A stretch of 64,000 nucleotides of DNA from the NCBI GenBank assembly GCA_009691045.1, contig SHWC01000007.1:1-64000 (forward strand). The letters run 5' to 3'. Position numbers and translations under genes: made by a program. Positions 31,962-42,692 of the stretch are shown one piece after another. Source of the DNA: Alphaproteobacteria bacterium (GTDB lineage Bacteria; Pseudomonadota; Alphaproteobacteria; UBA828). The notes below the pieces were generated by a model. The model was not told the DNA's origin. It made no database searches and was given only the letters and a program-made list of their open reading frames with translations. How positions within the stretch are numbered: position 1 is the first letter of the stretch; every line of letters begins with the position of its first letter.

Positions 31962-32594
31962 ATGGAAACCTTCTTAATATCCACAGGCACCGTGGCGCTT
32001 GCCGAGATGGGTGACAAAACCCAATTACTTGCGCTGGCGCTTGGCGCGCGATACCGCGCACCGCTGCCGATCATCCTTGGCATTCTTATCGCGACGCTTG
32101 CCAACCACGCGCTCGCTGGCGCGCTCGGCGCCGGCATTCAAGACGCGGTCGGCAGCGATGTGCTTCGTTATGTCGTCGGCGCTGGTTTTGTGGCGATTGC
32201 GATTTGGATGATGGTCCCCGACAAGCCGACCGCGCGCACCTTCGGCGACGACATGGGCCCGCTCGTCGCGACGATCATCAGCTTTTTCATCGCCGAAATG
32301 GGCGACAAGACGCAACTCGCCACGGTCGCTCTGGCCGGCCACGCCAATAGCCTCATTCTCGTCATCGTGGGCACCACGCTCGGCATGATGATCGCCAATG
32401 TGCCGGTTGTTTTTATCGGCAATTTCGCCGGCAAGCATTTGCCGCTTGCGCTCATTCGCGGGATCGCGGCGCTGGTTTTTGCCGTCGTCGGCGTGCTGAT
32501 CTTGGTTGGGATCGATTTTGGCCTGACCGACCGGCTGGAGCCGTCGCCGCAGCCGGACAAGACCGAAGTCAGGCCGGCACCTGAAGGGTCTTGA
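31962..32594 (+). CDS. GDT1/TMEM165 (UPF0016) family cation transporter
   Basis: Two EMGDKTQLLALAL / EMGDKTQLATVAL repeats. Confidence 0.95.
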   Translation: METFLISTGTVALAEMGDKTQLLALALGARYRAPLPIILGILIATLANHALAGALGAGIQDAVGSDVLRYVVGAGFVAIAIWMMVPDKPTARTFGDDMGPLVATIISFFIAEMGDKTQLATVALAGHANSLILVIVGTTLGMMIANVPVVFIGNFAGKHLPLALIRGIAALVFAVVGVLILVGIDFGLTDRLEPSPQPDKTEVRPAPEGS

Positions 32595-32874
32595 ACTCTT
32601 GTGACGTGTCGCGGCGAGACGGCCGCAGGGGGCTTTGCGAGACTCTGGCCTCGGGTGGCGGGCCGAGTTGGCCGTTGCAAGGCTTGCCGTGCAACTGGCG
32701 CGGCCGCGGTGGAAGCCCGTGAGGCCGCGCGGGCGCCTAAAGAAGGCCGGAAATCCGGGGGCAAGGCTTGACGAGCGGGGTGGAACCGGCTACACGATGC
32801 GCCCCCGGCCCTGCCCCTTTGGCGAGACGCGGGATTAAGCGTTTTGACCGATTGAAGGCTGCGAGGAGAGTGCC

Positions 32875-33177
32875 ATGTCGCGCCGCTGTGAGCTGACCGG
32901 CAAGGGTGTGCTGTCCGGTAATAACGTCAGCCATGCCAATAACAAGACACGCCGGCGCTATTTGCCGAATTTGCAGCCGATTTCGTTCCTGAGCGACGCA
33001 CTCGGGCGGACCGTCAGGCTCCGCGTGGCAACCCGCACGATCAAGACCGTCGAACGCCATGGCGGGCTCGATAGCTATCTCGCGTCGGTCAAGGACGACA
33101 GACTGTCGGTCAAGGCACTTGGCCTGAAACGCAGGGTTGCCAAAATCCGCGCGGCGGCCGAAGCCAAAGCAGGCTAA
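32875..33177 (+). CDS. rpmB: 50S ribosomal protein L28
   Basis: [34 protein letters not shown]. Confidence 0.97.
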   Translation: MSRRCELTGKGVLSGNNVSHANNKTRRRYLPNLQPISFLSDALGRTVRLRVATRTIKTVERHGGLDSYLASVKDDRLSVKALGLKRRVAKIRAAAEAKAG

Positions 33178-33201
33178 TCGGCGCGCGAGCTAGTGAGCCG
33201 T

Positions 33202-33219
33202 GCCCTGCTTTGTCAGGGC
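33202..33219. terminator. hairpin downstream of rpmB
   Basis: GCCCTG-CTTTGT-CAGGGC perfect 6-bp stem. Confidence 0.5.
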
Positions 33220-33306
33220 CGGCAATGGCGGAACGTGGCGGCGCACCCGATCGGGCGACCCCGCCTTGTCTTGCCATCATAAATACCGTTCGCCATAGTC
33301 CGCGCC

Positions 33307-33900
33307 ATGCAAGCTGCCCCCTTCCCTTTGCGCGCCCTTCTCCTTCCGGCGCTCGCCATGATCGTGGTGATCGCGGTCTCGAACGTCGCGGTGCAATACC
33401 CGATCAATGACTGGCTTACTTGGGGCGCCTTCACCTATCCGCTGACCTTCTTTGTGTCGGACCTGACCAATCGGTCCCAGGGACCGGCGCGGGCGCGTCT
33501 CGTCGCCTATATTGGTTTTCCCTTCGGCATCGGCCTTTCCATTCTAGTTTCGGTGCTTTGGGGGCTTGAACCTTGGCTGGCCGTGCGGATCGCACTCGCC
33601 TCAGGCTTTGCCTTCCTGTGCGGCCAGGTTCTCGACATCACGGTTTTCAACTGGCTCAGGCGCCAGGCCTGGTGGCGCGCACCGCTGATCTCGCCGGTCA
33701 TCGCATCGGCGGTCGATACCGCCATCTTTTTTACGGCGGCGTTCGCGTTTACGGGCCTGCCCTGGTTGAGCTGGGCCTATGGCGATTTCGGCATCAAAGT
33801 TGGCATGGCGATCGTGCTCCTGGCGCCGTTCCGCCTGTTGATGCCAGTGGTCGCACCGGGGCTTTATCAACCTTCGACGCCCGCTCGCGGTGCGCGATGA
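33307..33900 (+). CDS. queuosine precursor transporter (VUT/YhhQ family)
   Basis: [43 protein letters not shown]. Confidence 0.9.
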   Translation: MQAAPFPLRALLLPALAMIVVIAVSNVAVQYPINDWLTWGAFTYPLTFFVSDLTNRSQGPARARLVAYIGFPFGIGLSILVSVLWGLEPWLAVRIALASGFAFLCGQVLDITVFNWLRRQAWWRAPLISPVIASAVDTAIFFTAAFAFTGLPWLSWAYGDFGIKVGMAIVLLAPFRLLMPVVAPGLYQPSTPARGAR

Positions 33901-34577
33901 GCAACAATGTCGATCTCAGCGCTGAACTCGCGCGCGCGGCGGAGTTTCCCAATCTCAACCTCGTCCATCACCCTTTGGTGCGCCACAAGCTGACGCATTT
34001 GCGCGCGAAGGAAACGCCGACCAGCCAATGGCGGCCGCTGATCCGCGAGATCGCTTTGCTCATTGGTTATGAGATCACGCGCCGACTTGATCTCCGCAGC
34101 GCGCAAATCGAAACCCCCATCACGCGGATGGACGCGCCGGTCTTGGCGGGATTGCCGCCCGCGGTGGTGCCGATCCTGCGCGCCGGGCTCGGCATGGCGG
34201 AAGGTCTGGTCGAACTGATGCCGGGCGCGCCGATCGGCCATATCGGGCTCTATCGCGACCACACGACCAAGTTGCCGGTTGAATATTATGTTCGTCTGCC
34301 CGAGGCGAAGAACCGTCTCTTCATCCTGGTTGACCCAATGCTGGCGACCGGCAATTCGGCGTCTTATGCGGTTGACGTGCTGAACAAGCACGGCGTTGGC
34401 GATGAAAACGTGCGCGTCATGGCCCTCGTGAGCGCGCCCGAAGGCATGCGCATCTTCAATCAAAAGCATCCGACCGTGCAGGTTTGGGCCGCCGCGCTCG
34501 ATGAGCAATTGAATGAGAAGGCCTATATCGTGCCCGGCCTTGGCGATGCGGGCGATCGCTTGTTCGGCACGGAATAG
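33897..34577 (+). CDS. upp: uracil phosphoribosyltransferase
   Basis: [43 protein letters not shown]. Confidence 0.96.
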   Translation: MSNNVDLSAELARAAEFPNLNLVHHPLVRHKLTHLRAKETPTSQWRPLIREIALLIGYEITRRLDLRSAQIETPITRMDAPVLAGLPPAVVPILRAGLGMAEGLVELMPGAPIGHIGLYRDHTTKLPVEYYVRLPEAKNRLFILVDPMLATGNSASYAVDVLNKHGVGDENVRVMALVSAPEGMRIFNQKHPTVQVWAAALDEQLNEKAYIVPGLGDAGDRLFGTE

Positions 34578-34586
34578 GCGCCTAAA

Positions 34587-35978
34587 TCACGCCTGCAACG
34601 CCTTGACGATTTCCTCGACCATTTTCTTGGCGTCGCCAAACAACATCATGGTGTTCTGGTTATAGAACACCGGATTGTCGATGCCGGCATAGCCGGGCGC
34701 GAGCGAGCGCTTGACGAACAGCACCGTCTTTGCCTTTTCGACATCCAAGATCGGCATGCCGGCGATCGGCGAGGATGGATCGGTCTTGGCCAGCGGATTG
34801 GTCACGTCATTGGCGCCGATCACGAAGGCGACATCGGTGTTCGGCAAATCGCTATTGATGTCGTCGAGCTCGAAGACTTCGTCATAAGACACATTTGCTT
34901 CGGCGAGCAGCACGTTCATGTGCCCCGGCATGCGGCCCGCGACGGGGTGAATGGCATAGCGCACATTGACGCCCGCCTTCTTCAACAGGTCGCCCATCTC
35001 GCGGATGGCGTGCTGCGCCTGCGCCACGGCGAGACCATAGCCCGGCACAATGACGACCGAGCCCGCGTTCGACATGATGAAGGCGGCGTCCTCGGCGCTG
35101 CCGGGTTTCACCGTCTTGTCCTTGGCGCCGGTGCTGATGGTCGAGGCCGTCGCGCCAAAGCCACCCATGATCACGCTGATGAACGAGCGGTTCATCGCTT
35201 TGCACATGATATAGGAGAGGATCGCGCCCGATGAGCCAACCAGCGCGCCGACGATGATCAGAACGGTATTTTCGAGCGTGAAACCGATGCCAGCGGCGGC
35301 CCAGCCCGAATAGGAATTCAGCATCGAGATCACGACCGGCATGTCGGCGCCGCCAATCGGCATGATCAGCAGGACGCCGAAAAGCAATGCGAGCCCGGTC
35401 ATGATCCAAAACAAGGTCGGCGATTGCGTGAGGCAGAACAGAACTGCCAGCGCGACGATGCCGAGCAGGAGGCAAAGGTTGACCAAATGCTGGCCCTTGA
35501 ATACCAAGGGCACGCCGGTCATCAGCTCTTGGAGCTTGGCGAACGCGATGATCGAACCGGTAAAGGTGAGCGCGCCGATCACGACGCCAATCGACATTTC
35601 GATCCGACTGATCAAGCGAATGCCGGCCTCGTCCGTGATGCCGAAGACTTCGGGGCTGTGGAGCGTGGCGCCGGCGACCAGCACGGCGGCGAGGCCGACC
35701 AGGCTGTGGAAGCCGGCGACCAATTGCGGCATCGCGGTCATCTTGATTTTAAGCGCGATCGTGGTGCCGATCAGGCCACCCGCGACGATGCCGATCGCGA
35801 TCCAGAGATAGTCTTCGACGCTCGATTGCGCGAGCGTGGTGCCAACCGCGATCACCATGCCGGCGATACCGAACAAATTGCCTTGGCGCGCCGATTTAGG
35901 CGAGGACAGCCCGCGCAGCGCCATGATGAATAAGACGCCCGCGATCAAATAGAGGATCGCGGCGAGATTGGCTGACAT
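34587..35978 (-). CDS. pntB: NAD(P) transhydrogenase subunit beta
   Basis: PGYGLAVAQAQHAIREM, HPVAGRMPGHMNVLLAEA. Confidence 0.96.
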   Translation of the reverse strand: MSANLAAILYLIAGVLFIMALRGLSSPKSARQGNLFGIAGMVIAVGTTLAQSSVEDYLWIAIGIVAGGLIGTTIALKIKMTAMPQLVAGFHSLVGLAAVLVAGATLHSPEVFGITDEAGIRLISRIEMSIGVVIGALTFTGSIIAFAKLQELMTGVPLVFKGQHLVNLCLLLGIVALAVLFCLTQSPTLFWIMTGLALLFGVLLIMPIGGADMPVVISMLNSYSGWAAAGIGFTLENTVLIIVGALVGSSGAILSYIMCKAMNRSFISVIMGGFGATASTISTGAKDKTVKPGSAEDAAFIMSNAGSVVIVPGYGLAVAQAQHAIREMGDLLKKAGVNVRYAIHPVAGRMPGHMNVLLAEANVSYDEVFELDDINSDLPNTDVAFVIGANDVTNPLAKTDPSSPIAGMPILDVEKAKTVLFVKRSLAPGYAGIDNPVFYNQNTMMLFGDAKKMVEEIVKALQA

Positions 35979-35990
35979 CCCGGCGGTCCC

Positions 35991-36290
35991 CTATTTCTTC
36001 TTCTTGAACATTTGAAGCATGCGTTGGGTCACGGTGAAGCCGCCGAATATATTGACCGCGGCGAGCCCGACCGCAATGCCGCCGAACAGCTTACCAATGC
36101 CGCCTTCAAGCGGTGTCGCAGCCAAGAGCGCGCCGACGATGATCACGCTCGAAATCGCGTTGGTGACCGACATCAGTGGCGTATGGAGCGCCGGCGTCAC
36201 GCTCCACACCACGTAATAGCCGACAAACACCGCGAGCACGAACACCGTGATCGAGAGGATCAGCGGGTGGACATGGAGGATCTGTTCCAT
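35991..36290 (-). CDS. NAD(P) transhydrogenase subunit alpha part 2
   Basis: Small TM protein [28 protein letters not shown] between pntA1 and pntB. Confidence 0.94.
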   Translation of the reverse strand: MEQILHVHPLILSITVFVLAVFVGYYVVWSVTPALHTPLMSVTNAISSVIIVGALLAATPLEGGIGKLFGGIAVGLAAVNIFGGFTVTQRMLQMFKKKK

Positions 36291-36292
36291 GC

Positions 36293-37453
36293 TCAGAGTT
36301 CCTTGCTTTGCAAAAGGGCGGGATTGACGACCTGCCCATCACGGGTGAGCAGCGCTCCCTTGATTACTTCATCGCCAAAATCGATCTTGAGGCCACGGCT
36401 TGCCTTGTCGACCATCGGCGCGACAAAATTGTAGAGATTGCGCGCATAGAGAACGCTGCAATCGGTCGGCACACGCGCGGCATAGTTGGTGTGACCGATG
36501 ATCGTGACGCCGTGTTTGACGACGATACGGCCCGGCTCGGTCAATTCGCAATTGCCGCCCGTATCGGCGGCCAAATCGACGATCACGGAACCCAGCTTCA
36601 TGTCGCGCACCATCTCCGCGTCGATTAGGCGCGGCGCCGGCTTGCCCGGAATTTGGGCCGTGGTAATGGCAATATCCTGTTTGCGCAACGTCTCATGGAT
36701 CACCTCGCGCTGGCGGCGCTGATAATCCGCGCTCATTTCACGTGCATAACCGCCCTTGGTTTCGGCCGTTGCTAATTCTTCACTCTTCACCTCGATAAAG
36801 GTCGCGCCAAGACTTTCGACTTGTTCCTTGACCGCCGGGCGCACATCAAAGGCCGAGACCAGCGCGCCAAGCCGCCGCGCGGTCGCGATGGCTTGAAGTC
36901 CCGCGACGCCAGCGCCTAATATCACCACGCGCGCGGCCGGAATCGTGCCCGCCGCCGTCATCATCATCGGCAACATGCGGCCGAACGCGCCCGCGGCATC
37001 CAAGACCGCCTTGTAGCCAGCGACATTACTTTGTGATGACAGTGCATCCATGGTCTGAGCGCGGCTAATGCGGGGGACAAGCTCCATCGCAAAGGTCGTG
37101 ACCCCGCGCTTGGCATAGTCCTCGACCTGAGCCCGCCGATAGAGCGGTTGCAGCAGCCCGATCAGGACGGTGCTTTTCTTCATCAGGCCGAGTTCATCGG
37201 GGCCGCCCTCGGCCTCGGTCATCGGGCACTGAACCTTCAGCACGAGGTCGGCTTCGTCATAAAGGGCGGCCGTGCCGGGTACGATGCGCGCGCCCACAGC
37301 CTGAAGTGCGGCGTCCGAAATCGACGCCTGTTCGCCGGCCCCCGCCTCCACCAGCACCTCGACGCCGAGCGATACAAACCGTTTTACCGAATCGGGCGAC
37401 GTGGCCACCCGCGTCTCGCCGGCACGTATTTCCTTCGGAATGCCGATTTTCAT
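36293..37453 (-). CDS. NAD(P) transhydrogenase subunit alpha part 1
   Basis: [39 protein letters not shown]. Confidence 0.95.
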   Translation of the reverse strand: MKIGIPKEIRAGETRVATSPDSVKRFVSLGVEVLVEAGAGEQASISDAALQAVGARIVPGTAALYDEADLVLKVQCPMTEAEGGPDELGLMKKSTVLIGLLQPLYRRAQVEDYAKRGVTTFAMELVPRISRAQTMDALSSQSNVAGYKAVLDAAGAFGRMLPMMMTAAGTIPAARVVILGAGVAGLQAIATARRLGALVSAFDVRPAVKEQVESLGATFIEVKSEELATAETKGGYAREMSADYQRRQREVIHETLRKQDIAITTAQIPGKPAPRLIDAEMVRDMKLGSVIVDLAADTGGNCELTEPGRIVVKHGVTIIGHTNYAARVPTDCSVLYARNLYNFVAPMVDKASRGLKIDFGDEVIKGALLTRDGQVVNPALLQSKEL

Positions 37454-37540
37454 TCAAGACCCTCTGGGCACGACTCGGCCCCTTGTGAGCGCCGGGACAA
37501 TGCCCCTTCGGCTTCGGTTTGTGAAGCCGCGCCGATCGGC

Positions 37541-38896
37541 CTAGAAGGCGGCCGGCACCCCCGCCTTCGCGAGCGCCTTGGTCTGCCGGCGTTCGAGCCC
37601 AGCCGCGTCGAACCCCTCGATCAGCGTTTCGAACAATCGGCGCCAATTGAGCTCCGCGTTGAGATGCATGAAAACCGAGCCCAGCCCGATCGCGGAGCGA
37701 TCCAACAAGACAAATTCACGCGGCGGGGCGACACCGCCGAGCCGCCGCACCTCCCGATGCACATTCGCCGCCACTTCGGCGCCATAGCGCACGCCGGCGC
37801 CCTCATCGATTCGGCGGCGCCGGTCCTCAAGCAGCGGAGCGTAAAGATAGCGCGCCCATAGATTGAGCGCCTCGACCATCGCGCGGCTTAAGCCCTTGAA
37901 ACCCCAAATCTCATAGGCAGCCACTGCGGCGGCTTCGTCGTTCGCTTCAATGGCGCGATAGAGCGCAATCACACCGCCGACAAAACGTGGCGAGAACACC
38001 CTGATACAGCCGAAATCGAGCAAATTGAGTTCGCCCTCATCGGTTGCGTTATAATTGCCAAGATGCGGATCGCCATGCAGAACGCCATAGCGATAAAACG
38101 GCACATACCACGCGTGAAAGAGGCGCTCGGCCAATCGATTCCGTAGATCTTGATCGGCGTCTCGAAAGGCGAGTAGTGATTCGCCGTCGAGCCAGTTCAT
38201 GGTGATCAGGCGCTTGGTCGAAAGCGCGGGAACAACATCGGGCACGCGAACGCCTTCGACGCTATCGAGCATCCCGGCATAGAGCCGCATGTGGCTTGCC
38301 TCGCGCTCATAGTCGAGTTCCTCGCGAAGCCGTGCTGCGATCTCCTCGAGGATATGTCGTGTGTCGATCGCCGGGTCGTAACGCCGATAGAGCCCGAAGA
38401 TGAAGCGAAGTTGGGCAAGATCGGCTTGGACGGTGGACGCCATGTCGGGATATTGCAGCTTGCACGCGAGCGCCTTGCCATTGAGCGCGACCGCGCGGTG
38501 AACCTGACCGAGCGAAGCCGCGGCCGCCGCCTCGGGCTCGAAAGAGCGAAATCGTTTCGGCCATTCCGGCCCCAACTCGCTCGCCATGCGCCGTCTGACG
38601 AAGGCATAGCCCATGGATGGTGCTTGCGATTGGAGCGTCGAGAGCTCCCGCACATAATCTTCCGGCATGGCCTCGGGCACGGTGGCCATGAGTTGCGCCA
38701 CCTTCATCAACGGCCCCTTCAGCCCGCCGAGCGCGCGGCGCAATTCAGCGGCATTCTTGGCCCGATCCTTGGGCAAACCGAGATAACGCTGGCCGGCCAT
38801 GCGCGCGCCCACGCCGCCGAGCGTGGCGCCGACTTTGGCGTAGCGCCGCACCCGGCCGCTGAAGTGATCGCGCTCGTCTCGATCGGACACCATCAA
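37541..38896 (-). CDS. ABC1/AarF/UbiB family kinase-like protein
   Basis: KGPLMKVAQLMATVPEAMPEDYVRELSTLQSQAPSM, HGDPHLGNY. Confidence 0.94.
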   Translation of the reverse strand: MMVSDRDERDHFSGRVRRYAKVGATLGGVGARMAGQRYLGLPKDRAKNAAELRRALGGLKGPLMKVAQLMATVPEAMPEDYVRELSTLQSQAPSMGYAFVRRRMASELGPEWPKRFRSFEPEAAAAASLGQVHRAVALNGKALACKLQYPDMASTVQADLAQLRFIFGLYRRYDPAIDTRHILEEIAARLREELDYEREASHMRLYAGMLDSVEGVRVPDVVPALSTKRLITMNWLDGESLLAFRDADQDLRNRLAERLFHAWYVPFYRYGVLHGDPHLGNYNATDEGELNLLDFGCIRVFSPRFVGGVIALYRAIEANDEAAAVAAYEIWGFKGLSRAMVEALNLWARYLYAPLLEDRRRRIDEGAGVRYGAEVAANVHREVRRLGGVAPPREFVLLDRSAIGLGSVFMHLNAELNWRRLFETLIEGFDAAGLERRQTKALAKAGVPAAF

Positions 38897-38905
38897 CCTA
38901 GGACA

Positions 38906-40699
38906 TCAAAGTTCGGTCTCGAGCTCATCAATCAGGCCCGAAATCACGCCAAGACCCTTTGACCAGAATTTCGGATCGCTGGCATCGAGGCCAAAGGGAG
39001 CCAGAAGCTCCTTATGCCTGAGCGTCGAACCGGCGCGTAACATGGTGAGATATTTCTCCTGAAAGCCCCGCGCCGCGTCTTGGTAGACGGCATAAAGCGC
39101 ATTGACCAGGCAATCGCCAAACGCATAGGCGTAAACGTAGAAGGGCGAATGGATGAAGTGCGAGATATAGGCCCAATAGGGACGATAATCGTCGTTGAAG
39201 TGGATGGCGGGGCCTAGGCTCTCGCGCTGTATCGAAAACCAAATCTCGCCAATCGCCTCGGGCGAGAGTTCGCCCTTGCGCCGTTCATCGTGCATGCGTC
39301 GCTCGAAGTCGCAGAACGCGACCTGACGCACCACCGTGTTGATCATGTCCTCAACCTTGCCGGCGATCATGACACGCCGGCGCTTCTTGTCGGTCTCGGC
39401 GTTTAACAGGCTGCGGAAGGTCAGCTGCTCGCCAAACACCGAAGCCGTCTCGGCCAGCGTCAAGGGCGTCGACATCATCAAGGGACCATTCGGGCCTGAA
39501 AGCACATTGTGCACGCCATGGCCAAGCTCATGCGCGAGGGTCATGACATCGCGCGTTTTGCCCTGATAATTGACCAGCAAATAGGGATGCGCGCTCGGCA
39601 CCGTGCCGTGCGCGAAGGCGCCGCTGGCCTTGCCAGGGCCGATGGGCGCGTGAATCCAATTTTCATCGAAAAACCGCTTGCCGATCTTCGCAAGCTCAGG
39701 CGAGAACGCGGCATAAGAGGTCAACACGGTTTCGATCGCTTCGGGCCAGGGAATGACCCGATCGTCATCATCGGGCAGCGGCGCCGAGCGATCATAATAT
39801 TCGAGTTTGTCGAGCCCGAGCCAACGGGCCTTCAACGCGTAATAGCGGTGCGATAGATTGGGATAGGCCGCGCGCACCGCGCTGGTCAGCGCATCGACCA
39901 CCTCGTCTTCAACCTGATTTGAAACATTGCGCGACGAGATTGGCAATTTGTAGCCGCGCCAACGATCGTCGATTTCCTTCTCTTTGATCAGCGTGTTGAA
40001 CACCAGCGCGAAGAGCCGAATATTGTCATTCAGGACGCCGCTCAAGGCCGTGCCCGCCTCGCGCCGAACCGTACGGTCCTTGTTCGAAAGTAAATTGAGC
40101 ACTTCGGACGTCGTGAGCGATTTGCCGCCTATTGTGCAGCGCAAGCCCGCGAGCGTTTCATCGAACAGACGGCTCCATGCGGCGGTACCGACCACGTTGC
40201 GCTCGTGCAGGAGTTTTTCCACCTCATCGGAGAGTTGATAGGGTTGGAAGGCGCGGGTATCTCTGATCCATGGCTTGAAGCGCGCAAGACGACACGCGGT
40301 CAGAATCTTTTGCAAGGACGCCTCTTCGATCTTATTGATCTCAAGCGTCACGAACAGGAGATCGGTCGAAATATCCGACACGCGCTCTTGGATCGTCTGA
40401 TTGAAGGTCGCGCGCGCGCTTTCCTGCATGTCCGTGCAGTAATAGAGAAAGCCATAGCTCGAAATACGCCCAAGCATCTCGGACAGGCCTTCATAGGCCT
40501 CAAGCACGGTCGCCAAGCCCTCGCCATCAAGCCCATTGAGCTTGCCGGCATAGCGTGCGTTTAGGTCGCGCGCGATTTTGGCGGCGGCGTCGAGATCGGC
40601 CGTCAATTTGGGGTCGTTGGTGCCCTTATAAAGATCGTCCAAATTCCAGACCGGCAGGTCGCCGAGGGAGGCCGAGCCCTTTTTTACTGTTTGCGTCAT
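38906..40699 (-). CDS. pepF: M3 family oligoendopeptidase F
   Basis: MTLAHELGHGVH zinc motif, FGEQLTF. Confidence 0.95.
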   Translation of the reverse strand: MTQTVKKGSASLGDLPVWNLDDLYKGTNDPKLTADLDAAAKIARDLNARYAGKLNGLDGEGLATVLEAYEGLSEMLGRISSYGFLYYCTDMQESARATFNQTIQERVSDISTDLLFVTLEINKIEEASLQKILTACRLARFKPWIRDTRAFQPYQLSDEVEKLLHERNVVGTAAWSRLFDETLAGLRCTIGGKSLTTSEVLNLLSNKDRTVRREAGTALSGVLNDNIRLFALVFNTLIKEKEIDDRWRGYKLPISSRNVSNQVEDEVVDALTSAVRAAYPNLSHRYYALKARWLGLDKLEYYDRSAPLPDDDDRVIPWPEAIETVLTSYAAFSPELAKIGKRFFDENWIHAPIGPGKASGAFAHGTVPSAHPYLLVNYQGKTRDVMTLAHELGHGVHNVLSGPNGPLMMSTPLTLAETASVFGEQLTFRSLLNAETDKKRRRVMIAGKVEDMINTVVRQVAFCDFERRMHDERRKGELSPEAIGEIWFSIQRESLGPAIHFNDDYRPYWAYISHFIHSPFYVYAYAFGDCLVNALYAVYQDAARGFQEKYLTMLRAGSTLRHKELLAPFGLDASDPKFWSKGLGVISGLIDELETEL

Positions 40700-40802
40700 G
40701 CCAATTTCTTCGCGCGTCGCCGCGCCTCCTTTTGATTCCTGCTTGGGTAGAGAAGTCTAATCCCATTATGATCAGGCCGAAACCGCGAACGGGCCCGCCG
40801 CC

Positions 40803-42593
40803 ATGAGCTATGAAACCTGGCCAAGCCTTCCCGCCATGTTTTTTGCGCAGGCCGACCGGCTGGGTGCGCAGCCATTTCTTTGGGCCAAGCGCAGCAAGGT
40901 TTATGCCTCGATCAGCTATAGCGAGACAGCACGCGAGGTGAAGGCGCTGGCGCGGGCGCTTGTGGCGCTTGGGCTTGAGAACGGCGACCGGGTCGTGCTG
41001 GTCTCGGAGAATCGGCCCGAATGGGGCATCGCGGATCTTGCGATCATGACCGCTGGCGGCATTGCCGTGCCGGCCTATACCACCAATACCAGCCGCGACC
41101 ATCGCCATATTCTGACCGATAGCGGGGCCTTGGCGGTGATCGTCTCGACCAAGGCGCTGGCAAAACGCGTGCTGCCGGCCCTGGCCGAGTGCCGTGGCGT
41201 GCGCTTTGTTATTATGATCGAGCCGATCGAAACGGGCGGGCTGATCGACGTGCCGATCCATGATTGGGATGGCCTGCTTGCCGCCCAGCGGATCGATGAC
41301 GATGCGTCGATCGAGGCTCGACTGGCCGCCCTCAAACGCGACGATATCGCGTGCCTGATTTACACCTCGGGCACCGGCGGCAACCCCAAGGGCGTCATGC
41401 AACGCCATGAATCGATCATGTATAATTGCAAGGGTGCCAATCTTCTGTTGCAACAGATCGGTCTCGGCGATGACGTGTTTCTTTCCTTCCTGCCGCTTTC
41501 CCACGCCTATGAACACACGGCCGGGCTCTATTTTCCGATCTCGATTGGCGCGCAAATTTATTACGCCGAGGGCGTCGAGACGCTGAGCGCCAATTTGATC
41601 GAGGCGCGCCCGACCATCATGGTCAGCGTGCCGCGTTTGTTTGAGGTGTTGCGCGCGCGCATTCTTCAAGGCGCCAAACAGAAGGGCGGTTTGCGCTATC
41701 GCTTGCTCAATTTGACGTTGTATCTCGGTCGTCGAGCCCAGCTGTCATCGAATCGCCTTTCGCTACCGGCACGCTTGCTGAACCGGCTCTTGGATCGCCT
41801 GGTGCGACGCAAGGCGGCGGCGCGCTTTGGCGGACGGCTCAAGGCGATGATCTCGGGCGGGGCGCCCCTGAATATAGATGTCGGGCTCTTCTTTGCGTCG
41901 CTCGGACTGCGCCTCTTGCAGGGTTATGGCCAGACCGAGGCCGCGCCGGTGATCGCGTGCAACCCGCCGAACCGCGTGAAGCTGCACACGGTTGGCCCGC
42001 CACTCGATGGCGTCGAGGTGAGAATCGCCGAGGATGGTGAAATTCTGGTGCGCGGGCCTTTGGTGATGAGCGGCTATTGGAACGATAGCGCCGCAAGTCG
42101 CAATGCGCTGCGCGATGGTTGGCTCCACACCGGCGATGTCGGCCGATTGGATGAAGATGGCTATCTACAAATCACTGACCGCAAGCGCGACGTGATCGTG
42201 CTCTCCGGCGGCGATAATGTTTCGCCCCAGCGGCTCGAAGGTATTCTGAATTTGCAAGCCGAGATCGCCCAGGCCATGGCGTTCGGCGATCGTCACCCCT
42301 ATGTCGTCGCGTTGATCGTGCCCGATGAGAGCTTCGTGCGTGATTGGGCCGCGGCCAATGGCAAGAACGGAGCCATGGCCGAACTCGCCGGCGACGCGGC
42401 ATTTATCCAGGCGATCGGCGCTGCGGTCGAGCGTGCCAATCGCGACCTGTCCTCGATCGAGCGGATCAAGCGGTTCGTGGTCGCGACCGAGCCGTTCACC
42501 ACCGACAACAGCCAGATGACGCCAACGCTCAAAGTCCGCCGCCATGAGGTGTTGAAGGTCTATGGCGAGAAGCTTGAGAGGCTCTACCACTGA
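40803..42593 (+). CDS. long-chain acyl-CoA synthetase (AMP-binding)
   Basis: IYTSGTGGNPKGVMQRH, QGYGQTEAAPV, TGDVGRLDEDGYLQITDRKRD. Confidence 0.94.
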   Translation: MSYETWPSLPAMFFAQADRLGAQPFLWAKRSKVYASISYSETAREVKALARALVALGLENGDRVVLVSENRPEWGIADLAIMTAGGIAVPAYTTNTSRDHRHILTDSGALAVIVSTKALAKRVLPALAECRGVRFVIMIEPIETGGLIDVPIHDWDGLLAAQRIDDDASIEARLAALKRDDIACLIYTSGTGGNPKGVMQRHESIMYNCKGANLLLQQIGLGDDVFLSFLPLSHAYEHTAGLYFPISIGAQIYYAEGVETLSANLIEARPTIMVSVPRLFEVLRARILQGAKQKGGLRYRLLNLTLYLGRRAQLSSNRLSLPARLLNRLLDRLVRRKAAARFGGRLKAMISGGAPLNIDVGLFFASLGLRLLQGYGQTEAAPVIACNPPNRVKLHTVGPPLDGVEVRIAEDGEILVRGPLVMSGYWNDSAASRNALRDGWLHTGDVGRLDEDGYLQITDRKRDVIVLSGGDNVSPQRLEGILNLQAEIAQAMAFGDRHPYVVALIVPDESFVRDWAAANGKNGAMAELAGDAAFIQAIGAAVERANRDLSSIERIKRFVVATEPFTTDNSQMTPTLKVRRHEVLKVYGEKLERLYH

Positions 42594-42692
42594 GCGCGGT
42601 TGGGCTGGCGCCAAGGGTCGCCGCCCCCATCCTTCTGGTCTGGGCGCGCGAGTGAGCTAGTATAGGGTTCAGGATTCGCCACCGGAGGGGCC

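Noticed and set aside
40626-41669. 347-aa minus-strand ORF
   Set aside because: Antisense to the acyl-CoA synthetase; no motifs, shadow frame.
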